This document shows positions 34,557-42,717 of a DNA stretch of 64,000 bases, piece after piece. This stretch comes from Austwickia sp. (GTDB lineage: Bacteria > Actinomycetota > Actinomycetes > Actinomycetales > Dermatophilaceae). Both the position numbers and the translations under genes were made by a program. The notes beneath the pieces were generated by a model, which did not search any database, was not told the DNA's origin, and saw nothing but the letters and a program-made list of their open reading frames with translations. The stretch spans positions 2,418,001 through 2,482,000 of the forward strand of contig CP064985.1 of NCBI GenBank assembly GCA_016699675.1, read 5' to 3'. Position 1 is the first letter of the stretch, and each line of letters begins with the position of its first letter.

Positions 34557-35867
34557 GTGGACGTGTCGCAGTGGGTGCCGCTCGTCGGCGGCCTCTGCGC
34601 CGGTGGGGCCGGCGGCCTGTGGTGCGGGATGCGTTGGCGCGGCCGATCCTCGGCCGACCGGATGCGACCCGCCGAGCAGGCGCCCGGGCGTGGAGCAGAC
34701 TCGCCGCGCGGGCCCGGGGGATTCGCGGCGACGCCGGGGCTCGGGCTGGCCACGCCGACCCCCACCCTGGCCACGGCGCCCGATCCCGCCGTCGCGGAGG
34801 TCCTGCGGGTCCTGCGGAGCAGCGCCGTCATCCTCGATGCCGGCGACGCCGTCGTCACCGCCAGCCCGGCAGCGCGGGCGTTGGGGTTGATCCGATCCCG
34901 CGATCTCGCCCATGCGGAGCTGCGTGAACTGGTCCGCGCGGTCCGGCGGGACGGCGTCACCCGGGAGGTGCGGCTGCAGCTGGCCCGCGGCCCCTTGGGC
35001 CCCGGCACGCTGACCGTTCAGGCGCGGGTGGCCCCGCTCAGTGGTGACCAGGTGCTGCTCCTGGTCGAGGACCACACCCACGCCCAACGCGTCGAGGCGG
35101 TGCGCCGGGACTTCGTCGCGAACGTCAGCCACGAACTCAAGACGCCGGTCGGCGGCATCTCCCTGCTGGCCGAGGCCGTGCTGGACGCCAGCGACGACCC
35201 CGAGGCGGTGCAGCGGTTCGCGAAGCGGATCCGGGTGGAAAGCGCGCGGCTGACGCAGCTGGTCCGGGAGATCGTGGACCTGTCCCGGCTGCAGGCCTCC
35301 GAATCGCTGTCCGACCCGGTGCCCGTGCGCGTGGCGGACGTGGCCCGGGAGGCCGCGGATCGCGTGCAGACACTGGCCGAGGCCAAGGGCATGGACGTGC
35401 TGGTGGCCATCGACGAGGACGCCGTCGTGTTCGGGGACGCGCACATGCTGGGGACTGCCGTGGACAACCTCCTGACCAACGCCGTCAACTACTCCGGCGA
35501 CGGCACCCGCGTGGCACTGGGCGTTCGGCAGGTCGACGGCATCGTCGAGATCACGGTCTCCGACCAGGGCTGCGGCATCCCCGCCGCCGACCTGGACCGG
35601 ATCTTCGAGCGGTTCTACCGGGTGGACCCCGCCCGATCGCGGGCGACCGGGGGAACGGGGTTGGGCCTGGCCATCGTGAAGCACATCTGCAGCAATCACG
35701 GCGGCGAGGTCAAGGTCTGGAGCGAGGAGGGCCAAGGGTCGACGTTCACGATCCGGCTGCCCGCCGTCGGTCCGGAGGACTCCGCCCTGGCCGCCGTACC
35801 CGCGCGACCGCCGCTGGGTTGGGAAGAGGAGTCGGCGGCACCCGCCGGCGGAGAGGTGAGCAGATGA
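34557..35867 (+). CDS. senX3: Phosphate-sensing sensor histidine kinase SenX3 (PhoR type)
   Basis: Membrane kinase of the phosphate-starvation system, 436 residues from GTG 34557 (a GTG at 34539 would add 6). A single N-terminal membrane segment (WVPLVGGLCAGGAGGLW) is followed by a PAS-like region (~80-180). The H-box FVANVSHELKTPVGG has H192, and the ATPase domain has DNLLTNAVNYSGDGTRV, DQGCGIP, FERFYRVD and GGTGLGLAIVKH. Its stop overlaps regX3 (ATGA). Start choice is uncertain because the only strong ribosome binding site precedes an out-of-frame mini-ORF. Confidence 0.93.
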   Translation: MDVSQWVPLVGGLCAGGAGGLWCGMRWRGRSSADRMRPAEQAPGRGADSPRGPGGFAATPGLGLATPTPTLATAPDPAVAEVLRVLRSSAVILDAGDAVVTASPAARALGLIRSRDLAHAELRELVRAVRRDGVTREVRLQLARGPLGPGTLTVQARVAPLSGDQVLLLVEDHTHAQRVEAVRRDFVANVSHELKTPVGGISLLAEAVLDASDDPEAVQRFAKRIRVESARLTQLVREIVDLSRLQASESLSDPVPVRVADVAREAADRVQTLAEAKGMDVLVAIDEDAVVFGDAHMLGTAVDNLLTNAVNYSGDGTRVALGVRQVDGIVEITVSDQGCGIPAADLDRIFERFYRVDPARSRATGGTGLGLAIVKHICSNHGGEVKVWSEEGQGSTFTIRLPAVGPEDSALAAVPARPPLGWEEESAAPAGGEVSR

Positions 35868-36553
35868 CCAGGATCCTGGTGGTCGAGGACGAGATCTCGT
35901 TCTCCGACCCCCTGTCGTACCTATTGAAGAAGGAAGGGTACGACGTGGTCGTGGCCGAGACCGGGCCACAGGCGCTGGAGGAGTTCGACCGGGGCGGAGC
36001 CGAACTGGTCCTGCTGGACCTGATGCTGCCCGGGATCTCCGGCATCGACGTGTGCCGCACCCTGCGCCAGCGCTCCACCGTGCCGATCATCATGCTTACG
36101 GCGAAGGACAGCGAGATCGACAAGGTCGTCGGGCTGGAGATCGGCGCGGACGACTATGTCACCAAGCCCTACAGCAGCCGCGAACTCCTGGCCCGCATCA
36201 AGGCGGTGCTACGCCGGCACTCCGAGCCGGAAGACCTCATGCCCACCGCTATCGAGGTGGGCCCGGTCCGGATGGATGTGGAGCGCCACATCGTCACCGT
36301 GCAGGGAACGCAGGCGGCCCTGCCGCTCAAGGAGTTCGAGCTCCTGGAGATGCTCCTGCGCAACTCCGGTCGAGTCCTCACCCGCATGCAGCTCATCGAC
36401 CGGGTGTGGGGCAGCGACTACGTCGGGGACACGAAGACCCTCGATGTCCACATCAAGCGGCTGCGCGCCAAGATCGAGCCGGACCCCGGCAACCCGCGGC
36501 ACATCATCACGGTGCGCGGCCTGGGGTACAAGTTCGAGGAGGGCGACGCCTGA
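35864..36553 (+). CDS. regX3: Phosphate-starvation response regulator RegX3 (PhoP type)
   Basis: A 229-residue OmpR-family activator. The receiver has VVEDE at the start, the phospho-acceptor D52 in LLDLMLPG, the switch Thr in LTAKD and the conserved Lys in VTKPYSSREL. The winged helix spans ~130-225 (LPLKEFELLEMLLRNSGRVL, TLDVHIKRLRAKI, RGLGYKFE). The start overlaps the senX3 stop. It is the expected binder of the PHO boxes in this window. Confidence 0.95.
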   Translation: MTRILVVEDEISFSDPLSYLLKKEGYDVVVAETGPQALEEFDRGGAELVLLDLMLPGISGIDVCRTLRQRSTVPIIMLTAKDSEIDKVVGLEIGADDYVTKPYSSRELLARIKAVLRRHSEPEDLMPTAIEVGPVRMDVERHIVTVQGTQAALPLKEFELLEMLLRNSGRVLTRMQLIDRVWGSDYVGDTKTLDVHIKRLRAKIEPDPGNPRHIITVRGLGYKFEEGDA

Positions 36554-36566
36554 GCCGTCGCCCTCC
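36538..36566. terminator. Terminator hairpin overlapping the regX3 stop
   Basis: GGAGGGCGAC (36538-36547) and GTCGCCCTCC (36557-36566) form a 10-bp stem with a 9-nt loop that contains the regX3 stop codon. The convergent lipoprotein gene begins 18 bp later, so the hairpin may serve both units. Confidence 0.65.
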
Positions 36567-36584
36567 TGGGTGTCGCGGCGCCGC

Positions 36585-37181
36585 TTACGGCGTCGTGGTG
36601 GCGGGGGCGTTGGTGGCCCCGGGAGCGGCCGGCGTCGCGGTCGCCGACCCACTGGGTGAGGCCGGCGCGCTCGTCGAGGCGACGGCGCTGGGCTTGAGGG
36701 TGTCGTACGGGCCCGTCGCGGGCAGCACCGGGACCGCGATCGGCGAGACCGAGCCGTCGGGGGCCTGGAAGATGACCTCGGTCGTGGCACCCGGGGCGGC
36801 CGGCACCTTGGCCACCTGGAGCCGCTTCTCGCCCGTGCTGGCCTGCACCACCGCGCCCGCGGGGACCTCGACCGACCCGGCGACCTGCTGGCCGACGCGC
36901 ACCTGGATGGTGGCCTTGTCGGAGCCCTGGTTCGCGAACGAGGCGACCAGCGTGCCCGGCCCGTCCTGCTTATCCGCGACGATGAGGGCGTTAAGCACCT
37001 TCACCTTGCCGACCTCGGTCGACTTGCCGTCGGCGGCGTCGTATTGCAGCTGGGTCGTGATCGGCGACGTCCACTGGCAGGCGGACAGGCTGACGGAGGC
37101 GGCCAGGCCTACCAGTCCCACGGCGACGGCGCGCTGGGCTCGGCGGGTGGCTGTGGGGGAGAACGACGTACGGGTGGTCAC
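36585..37181 (-). CDS. Putative lipoprotein of unknown function
   Basis: A 198-residue exported protein. After a basic N-terminus and hydrophobic core, the lipobox LSAC gives the lipidated cysteine. The body (ADGKSTEVGKVKVLNALIVA, GTLVASFANQGSDKATIQV) looks like a beta-sandwich domain, and the last ~40 residues are Ser/Pro/Ala/Thr low complexity. The GTG at 37181 is chosen; the frame opens 24 bp earlier only with a TTG. No function is known to me. Confidence 0.75.
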   Translation of the reverse strand: MTTRTSFSPTATRRAQRAVAVGLVGLAASVSLSACQWTSPITTQLQYDAADGKSTEVGKVKVLNALIVADKQDGPGTLVASFANQGSDKATIQVRVGQQVAGSVEVPAGAVVQASTGEKRLQVAKVPAAPGATTEVIFQAPDGSVSPIAVPVLPATGPYDTLKPSAVASTSAPASPSGSATATPAAPGATNAPATTTP

Positions 37182-37433
37182 GCTGGTCAGCGTAGTAGCC
37201 CGCAACGACCGCGCCTTCGCGCAGCGCGACCCGGCTGCGACCGGCGGTCAGCCGACGCGACGGGCGGTCACCCATCAGGTCCCGGAAACCGGATCCGACA
37301 GGGTCGCCGGACCCTCGCGGGTGGCACGGACCACGGCGCGCTGTCAAGCCCGGATCGATGGATGGGCGCTCGTCCGTGAGTCACTGACCAGCGCAAATAG
37401 CGAGACCGGGGTTACGGCTACTGAGTCGGTCGT

Positions 37434-37439
37434 GATACT
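37434..37439 (+). promoter_or_regulatory. Putative -10 element of carD
   Basis: GATACT preceded by TG resembles an extended -10 box and lies 29 bp before the carD ATG. A loose -35 candidate (GTTACG, 37411-37416) sits 17 bp upstream. No other feature is seen in the 287 bp between the lipoprotein gene and carD. Confidence 0.4.
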
Positions 37440-37468
37440 CTGGAGGCCGCGAAAGGGGAATAAGACAC

Positions 37469-37951
37469 ATGGTCTTCAATGTCGGCGAGACAGTTGTGTA
37501 CCCGCACCACGGGGCGGCTCTGATCGAGCAGATCAAGACTCGCACCATCCGAGGCGAGGAGAAGCTCTACCTGGTTCTGAAGGTCGCACAGGGAGATCTG
37601 ACCATCGAGGTACCGGCCGACAACTGCGAGGACATCGGGGTCCGTGACGTCGTCGGCCAGGAGGGCCTCGACCGCGTCTTCGCCGTCCTGCGCGCCTCGC
37701 ACACCGAGGAGCCGACCAACTGGTCCCGCCGCTACAAGGCCAACCTCGAAAAGCTCGCCTCCGGTGACGTGATCAAGGTCGCCGAGGTCGTCCGCGACCT
37801 GTGGCGTCGCGAAAAGGGCCGCGGCCTGTCCGCCGGCGAGAAGCGGATGCTCGCCAAGGCGCGCCAGATCCTCGTCTCCGAACTCGCGCTGGCCGAGAAG
37901 ACCGACGAGGACCGGGCCGAGACCATGCTGGACGAGGTCCTGGCTTCCTGA
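37469..37951 (+). CDS. carD: RNA polymerase-binding transcription regulator CarD
   Basis: A 160-residue CarD/CdnL protein that binds the RNA polymerase beta subunit and stabilises open complexes at rRNA and other promoters. The N-terminal interaction domain shows GETVVYPHHGAALIEQI and GEEKLYLVLKV; the C-terminal DNA-binding half has NWSRRYKANLEKLASGD and GEKRMLAKARQILVSELALA with the conserved tryptophan. AAAGGGG precedes the ATG. It heads the conserved carD-ispD-ispF-cysS-rlmB block. Confidence 0.96.
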   Translation: MVFNVGETVVYPHHGAALIEQIKTRTIRGEEKLYLVLKVAQGDLTIEVPADNCEDIGVRDVVGQEGLDRVFAVLRASHTEEPTNWSRRYKANLEKLASGDVIKVAEVVRDLWRREKGRGLSAGEKRMLAKARQILVSELALAEKTDEDRAETMLDEVLAS

Positions 37952-37988
37952 GCTGCTCGCGGCCTCGCCGCGCACCTATTCTCGACGT

Positions 37989-38711
37989 GTGAACGTCGCT
38001 GTCATCATCGTTGCGGCCGGGGCGGGTCACCGCCTCGGCCGTGACGTTCCCAAGGCGTTCGTGCCGCTCGCCGGGCGCCCCCTGCTGCGTCATGCGCTGG
38101 ACGGCGCGCTGGCCTGCGCGGAGGTGGGGCACGTGGTCGTCGTCGCGCCCGTCACGCATCTGACCCAGGCCCGCGGGCTCGTGGCCGCCGAGGAGACGCC
38201 GTACGTCGACATCGTCGCCGGAGGCGCGGAGCGCACGGACTCGGTGGCGCGCGGCCTCGCGCTGCTGCGTCCCGACGACGGCCTCGTGCTCGTCCACGAC
38301 GCCGCTCGGTGCGGCGCCCCTCCCGAACTCTTCGATCGGGTGGTGGCCGCGCTGCGCGGCGGCCATGGCGCGGTGGTCCCGGGCCTGCCGGTGGTCGACA
38401 CGATCAAGCAGGTGGACGCCGACGGGTACGTCGTGGCCACGCCGGAACGGGCCACCCTGCGGGCGATCCAGACCCCGCAGGGTTTCGTCCGGGAGGTCCT
38501 ACTGCACGCGCACGAGCGAGCCCACGGCTGGGCACAAGAGCGGACCACCGACGGGGCCAGCGAATCCGCGGGCGGCGTGGCGGTCACCGACGACGCCGGG
38601 CTGGTGGAGGCCTGCGGTGGCCGCGTCCAGGTCGTACCGGGCGATCCCCGCGCCGCGAAGATCACGACGCCCGACGATCTGGCGGCCGCCGAACGCGCGC
38701 TCGCGGGCTGA
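37989..38711 (+). CDS. ispD: 2-C-methyl-D-erythritol 4-phosphate cytidylyltransferase
   Basis: MEP-pathway enzyme for isoprenoid precursors, 240 residues. The nucleotide-binding loop AAGAGHRLGRDVPKAF, VLVHDAARCGAPPELF, and IQTPQGFVREVLLHAH are typical IspD motifs. The start is a GTG at 37989 (another GTG lies 2 bp before). It follows carD by 37 bp. Its usual partner ispF is separated from it here by a phosphoesterase gene on the opposite strand. Confidence 0.94.
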   Translation: MNVAVIIVAAGAGHRLGRDVPKAFVPLAGRPLLRHALDGALACAEVGHVVVVAPVTHLTQARGLVAAEETPYVDIVAGGAERTDSVARGLALLRPDDGLVLVHDAARCGAPPELFDRVVAALRGGHGAVVPGLPVVDTIKQVDADGYVVATPERATLRAIQTPQGFVREVLLHAHERAHGWAQERTTDGASESAGGVAVTDDAGLVEACGGRVQVVPGDPRAAKITTPDDLAAAERALAG

Positions 38712-38752
38712 GTCGCGAGCGCGCGTCCGAAGTTTCGCGATCGTGCGCGAGG

Positions 38753-40411
38753 TCAGCGGTCCTTCATCTGACCGGGCGGCATGCCCTTGGCGATCGCGTT
38801 GGTCAGCGGGGCGACGCGGGCGTCGCGACCGTCCAGCGGGTCCAGGCCGTGGGCCTTCTCGATCGTGGCGAGGATCGACGTCGTGTCGTAACTCGTGTGA
38901 TCGACCCCGGAGGCGGTCATGCGCTTGCTGATGAGCAGCGCCGGGATCCGGGTGCCCGGGCCGAAGGCGTCGGCCACGCCGCCCTGGCCGCCCTGCCCGG
39001 GCGGGGTCACATGGTCCCACTGGCCGCCGAACTCGTCGTACGTGATCACGATGAGCGTCTCGTTGGCCTGCGGGCCGCTCAACACCGACTCGACGAGCTT
39101 GACCAGGTGGTCGCTGCCGTCGGGCTCGCTGGCGTAGCCGGGGTGCTCGTTCTCCGCGCCGTACGGCTTGACGAAGCTGACCGCGGGCAACTGCCCCGCC
39201 TTCGCGGCCGCGAAGAACTTCGTCTCGTCCTGCAGGTGGGACCGGCCGGTGGTGCCGGGGGCGTAGTTCTTGAAGTAGTTGAAGGGCTGGTGGTGGTACT
39301 GGAACAGCGGCCCGGGGTGGCCCGCCTCGGCGTCCGCCCAGCCCCCGGCGTACCAGTTCCAGGACACCCCGGCGTCGGTGAGGCGGTCGCCGATGTTCGG
39401 GTACTCCGCGTCATCGATCAGCGGCATCTGCGCGCCCTTGCCGAAGGGCGGCACGGCCGGTTGGGTGGTGTTCACCGCGTAGGCGCCGCAGGCGTTGGCG
39501 TAGTCGTGGACCGTCCCGGTTGCGTCGCCGGCGCACTTCGCCGTGAGCTGCCCGTCCTTGAGGGTGGTCGGGTCGACGGTCGGGGTGTACTGCGCGTACT
39601 TCGTCGGCATCCCGTTGGCGTCGAGCTTGGTGTAGGCCGCTCCCATGGCGCCGCTGCTCGTGTCGAGCGGCGCGCGCGCCGCGATGAGGAACTGGTGGTT
39701 GAGGAACGAACCACCGAACGCCGCCTGGAAGAAGCGGTCCGCGACGACATAGTTCGGGGCGCCCTTGGCGTGCAGGTAACGATAGATCGGCAGGTCCCCG
39801 GTCTTGTAGTGGCCCATGGTCAGGCCGAGCGCGTCGGAGCCGGTCACGTAACGGTTCATCGCGCCGTCGTTGAGCTGGTATTGCTCCTGGTAGAACCGGT
39901 GCACGAGGTCCTCGGTGCAGCCGCCCGGGGTCGCCCCGGCGGTCCCGGCCAGGACGCCGTTCGGCGCGTACGGCGCCTTCGGGTCGGGGCAGGTCTTGGC
40001 GGTGGCGGCGATGTAGTCGTCCACGTTGAAGGGCGCGTTGCCGAACGCGCTCGGCGCCGCGCCGGCGTCGCCGGTGCACCACTTCGGCTGCACGGCCGCG
40101 AGGTTCACGTCGTTCTGGGGGAGGCAACGGTACGCCGTGCCGTCCTGCTTCACCTGGGTGAGCGCCGACGCGGGTGCCGTCAAGACGCCGTCGACCTGGT
40201 CCTTGCCGACCTGGCCCCAGCGCCCGTAGAGGTTGTCGAAGGAGTGATTCTCCTGGTAGATGACGACGAGGTTCTTGTACCCGCCGGGCAGCGCGCCCTT
40301 CGCGTCGTGGGCAGGGCCCGCGGCGGGTGCGGCGATGGCGAGGCTTGCCCCCGCGGGCGCCGCAAGCAGGGCAGCGGCGGCAGCGACGGTGAGGGAACGG
40401 GTGAGGCGCAT
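38753..40411 (-). CDS. Secreted phosphoesterase (acid phosphatase / phospholipase C superfamily)
   Basis: A 552-residue exported hydrolase. A signal peptide (LTVAAAAALLAAPAGASLA) is followed by the N-terminal metal motif YQENHSFDN of the AcpA/PlcC superfamily. Later come MGHYKTGDLPIYRYL and ITYDEFGGQWDHV, which supplies metal ligands. It should release phosphate from phosphoesters outside the cell. A PHO-box pair lies ~80 bp upstream of the ATG, consistent with RegX3 control. The gene is inserted between ispD and ispF on the minus strand, suggesting a later arrival into the block. Confidence 0.88.
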   Translation of the reverse strand: MRLTRSLTVAAAAALLAAPAGASLAIAAPAAGPAHDAKGALPGGYKNLVVIYQENHSFDNLYGRWGQVGKDQVDGVLTAPASALTQVKQDGTAYRCLPQNDVNLAAVQPKWCTGDAGAAPSAFGNAPFNVDDYIAATAKTCPDPKAPYAPNGVLAGTAGATPGGCTEDLVHRFYQEQYQLNDGAMNRYVTGSDALGLTMGHYKTGDLPIYRYLHAKGAPNYVVADRFFQAAFGGSFLNHQFLIAARAPLDTSSGAMGAAYTKLDANGMPTKYAQYTPTVDPTTLKDGQLTAKCAGDATGTVHDYANACGAYAVNTTQPAVPPFGKGAQMPLIDDAEYPNIGDRLTDAGVSWNWYAGGWADAEAGHPGPLFQYHHQPFNYFKNYAPGTTGRSHLQDETKFFAAAKAGQLPAVSFVKPYGAENEHPGYASEPDGSDHLVKLVESVLSGPQANETLIVITYDEFGGQWDHVTPPGQGGQGGVADAFGPGTRIPALLISKRMTASGVDHTSYDTTSILATIEKAHGLDPLDGRDARVAPLTNAIAKGMPPGQMKDR

Positions 40412-40492
40412 CGGCGGTTTCTGTCTGGGGAGGTTTCGACGCCTCGCACGTTCCTCCCGTCGAGGGGTCGCCGCCATCGCTCCCAGACGTCC

Positions 40493-40514
40493 GACGGGTG
40501 AACTCTGGATGACG
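40493..40514 (-). promoter_or_regulatory. PHO box upstream of the secreted phosphoesterase
   Basis: On the minus strand, CGTCATCCAGA (40504-40514) and GTTCACCCGTC (40493-40503) are adjacent 11-mers with TCA at positions 3-5 in both, and the second has the full GTTCACC core. The pair lies 82 bp upstream of the phosphoesterase ATG. Confidence 0.6.
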
Positions 40515-40549
40515 ATTCGGGCGCACGGCGCGCGGCCTATGCTGCCCAG

Positions 40550-41050
40550 GTGAGCGGACCTGCCCCAGCGCACCTCGTCCCCCGGGTGGGAGTGGGCGTC
40601 GACGTCCACGCCTTCAGCGCCGACCCCGACCGGCCCCTCATGGTGGCGGGGCTGGAATGGCCCGGCCAGCCTGGCCTGGCGGGCCACTCCGATGCTGACG
40701 TGGCCGCCCACGCCGCCTGCGACGCCCTCTTCTCGGCGGCCGGCATCGGCGACCTGGGGGCACACTTCGGCACGGACCGCCCGGAGTTCGCCGGCGCGGC
40801 CGGGGTGGTGCTCTTGCGGGAGGCTGCTCGGCTCGTACGGGCCGCAGGATTCGACATCGGAAACGTCGCCATTCAGGTGATCGGCGTCCGCCCGAAGATC
40901 GGCACCCGGCGGGAGGAGGCTCAACGCGTCTTGGCGACGGCCTGTGGGGCTCCGGTCAGCGTGAGCGGGACGACGACGGACGGGCTGGGGCTGACCGGCC
41001 GCGCCGAGGGGGTGGCCGCCGTGGCGACCGCCCTCGTGCTGCCCGCGTGA
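40550..41050 (+). CDS. ispF: 2-C-methyl-D-erythritol 2,4-cyclodiphosphate synthase
   Basis: MEP-pathway enzyme, 166 residues, forming the cyclodiphosphate. Metal ligands are D18 and H20 in GVDVHAF and H54 in SDADVAAHAACDAL; the C-terminal TTTDGLGLTGRAEG loop is also conserved. The GTG start at 40550 is used because homology begins at RVGVGVDVH soon after. Its promoter region is shared with the divergent phosphoesterase gene. Confidence 0.94.
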   Translation: MSGPAPAHLVPRVGVGVDVHAFSADPDRPLMVAGLEWPGQPGLAGHSDADVAAHAACDALFSAAGIGDLGAHFGTDRPEFAGAAGVVLLREAARLVRAAGFDIGNVAIQVIGVRPKIGTRREEAQRVLATACGAPVSVSGTTTDGLGLTGRAEGVAAVATALVLPA

Positions 41051-41464
41051 ATTCTTCTCGAACGCCCCGGGTCACTCTCGAACACAGTGAGTCGGACGTC
41101 CGTGTCACAACGTAACCTCGGGTGTAACTGTTAAGGGCGACCCTTCGGGCGGGCGGCGGGAGGATCGGGCTGTTAACGCCGCAGCAGGTCAACGAGATCG
41201 GGGAAACAGGCTGGCCAAACCGTCTTTTGGGACATGAGGCTCGCGTCCGCGAGGCGAGCAGACCGTCTCAAAATGTGGGAGTTAAGAGCAAGTGTGAAAC
41301 TTGCCCGGCGCAAATCTGGTGACATAGCCGTGTCCTGGTGCACTCTCAACGGTGAGAAACGTGCACGGGTCGCCGTCTGGACTCGTGGGCCGGATCGCCG
41401 CCCGAGCCAAGGGCGGATCCCCAGTCAGATGGCGCGCAGCCCGGTCTCGATAGGCGTGGAACGG
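41051..41464. other. Noncoding stretch with several short inverted repeats
   Basis: A 414-bp gap after ispF. The frame of the next gene is open back to 41234, but that part has no coding character. Visible elements: GCAAGT/ACTTGC around a 5-nt centre at 41288-41304, TCTCA/TGAGA around a 4-nt centre near 41344-41357, and repeated words CTCGAAC and CTGTTAA. This may be a long regulated leader; nothing more can be named. Confidence 0.4.
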
Positions 41465-41935
41465 ATGAAGACAACAGAACGTCGGCGCTTCGAAGGTCGC
41501 GCCTCCGTCATGGTCGACGCGCCCGGTCGGTGGGCGGCGGACGAGGCGCCGGTGCCGGACGCGACAGCCGCCGATCTCGTCCTCATCGGACCCCACCGCG
41601 GTCGGGGCCCGCGCCCCACCGTCTCCATCCGGGTCGTCGACGGGATCGGGACCGTGGGCGAGGCGCCCTATCGGGTCTGGGAGTCCGTGCGGCGGCACCA
41701 CCCGCACGCCGTCTTCACCAGCAGCGACGTGTGGCCGCACCCCGTGTGGGGAGAGGGTCGCCTCGTCCAGACCGCGCGCGTGGAGAAGGACGCCACCGTC
41801 GCGCACGACTGCTATGTCTTCGACGACGCCGGGCGCGCCGTGCAGATCGAGGTGGAGTGCGCGCTCGCGGATCTGTTGCCGCTGGAGGAGGAACTGGCCG
41901 ACATCGTGGCGCACGTGCGACCCAAGGTGGCCTGA
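41465..41935 (+). CDS. Hypothetical protein
   Basis: A 156-residue soluble protein from ATG 41465 (alternatives ATG 41429, GTG 41456 and ATG 41510). I recognise no domain. Conserved-looking parts are VSIRVVDGIGTVGEAPYRVW and VFDDAGRAVQIEVECALADL; the C-terminus is acidic and helical. It is followed after 1 nt by another unknown gene, so the two are coupled. Their insertion between ispF and cysS is unusual. Confidence 0.6.
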   Translation: MKTTERRRFEGRASVMVDAPGRWAADEAPVPDATAADLVLIGPHRGRGPRPTVSIRVVDGIGTVGEAPYRVWESVRRHHPHAVFTSSDVWPHPVWGEGRLVQTARVEKDATVAHDCYVFDDAGRAVQIEVECALADLLPLEEELADIVAHVRPKVA

Positions 41936-41936
41936 G

Positions 41937-42659
41937 ATGCGGCAGACCAACGTCGAATCGCTCCCCGCCATGCCCGTGACCCCGCAGGCCGCAGACGCGC
42001 TGCGGGGGCTGGGAAGCACCGCAGCCCTGCCCGCCACCGACCGAACCGCCCTCGCGGAACTCGGCCTCGTGAGCGAGGACGGCGAGCTGACGCCCGCCGG
42101 GCGGCGGCTGCGCGACGACCTGCGCCACGCGGCACTCGTCTTGCTGTACTCGACCGACTTCGCCACCGACCCGAGCGGCCTGACCCGGCGCGCCCGGCTG
42201 TACGTCGGCGCCCAGCGCATGATGTATCTCGGCATCCACCCGGCCGAGGAGGCCCGCCAGACCAGCGAGCTGCTGGTCTTCCCGGCGGACGCCGTACCGC
42301 TCGTGCTGGCCGGCTGGGGCCGGCTGCAACCGATGCTGAACAGCTCGGACGAGCAGCATGGACCCATCCGCCGCGACGCGTTCCGGCGGCGCTGCCACTC
42401 GCCCGCGGAACCCGTTCCCGGCGGGGCCGAGCCGGCGCTGGCGGCGATGTGGGCCGCCCCGTGGCGGCCGTGGGGAGCCCAGTGCGACGCCCGCGAGATC
42501 GCGCTGGACTACGTGGACATTCAGGGTTTCGGCACCTACCTGGTGCGCCACGCCGAGGACGCGACGGTCATGCTGGCCGGCCGACCCAGCTCCCTGTTGT
42601 GGGGCGACCTGCAGGGCGTCCTGCGCCCCCTGAGCCGGCACGCGGACACGGACTGGTGA
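41937..42659 (+). CDS. Hypothetical protein
   Basis: A 240-residue soluble protein without signal or membrane segment. The N-terminal third looks like a winged-helix or helical region (GLVSEDGELTPAGRRLRDDL), then a beta-rich part (SELLVFPADAVPLVLAGWGR) and DYVDIQGFGTYLVRHAEDAT. No family is recognised. The start lies 1 nt after the preceding gene's stop, implying a joint role. Confidence 0.65.
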   Translation: MRQTNVESLPAMPVTPQAADALRGLGSTAALPATDRTALAELGLVSEDGELTPAGRRLRDDLRHAALVLLYSTDFATDPSGLTRRARLYVGAQRMMYLGIHPAEEARQTSELLVFPADAVPLVLAGWGRLQPMLNSSDEQHGPIRRDAFRRRCHSPAEPVPGGAEPALAAMWAAPWRPWGAQCDAREIALDYVDIQGFGTYLVRHAEDATVMLAGRPSSLLWGDLQGVLRPLSRHADTDW

Positions 42660-42717
42660 CCCGGCGCCGGTAAGCACCCCCGAGGGTCCGGATGCGCGGC
42701 CGGTAGGGTGAGCACTC

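Noticed and set aside
41234..41464. N-terminal extension of the hypothetical gene to 41234
   Set aside because: The added 77 residues are basic and low complexity and cross a region rich in inverted repeats; the ATG at 41465 or close to it is more plausible.
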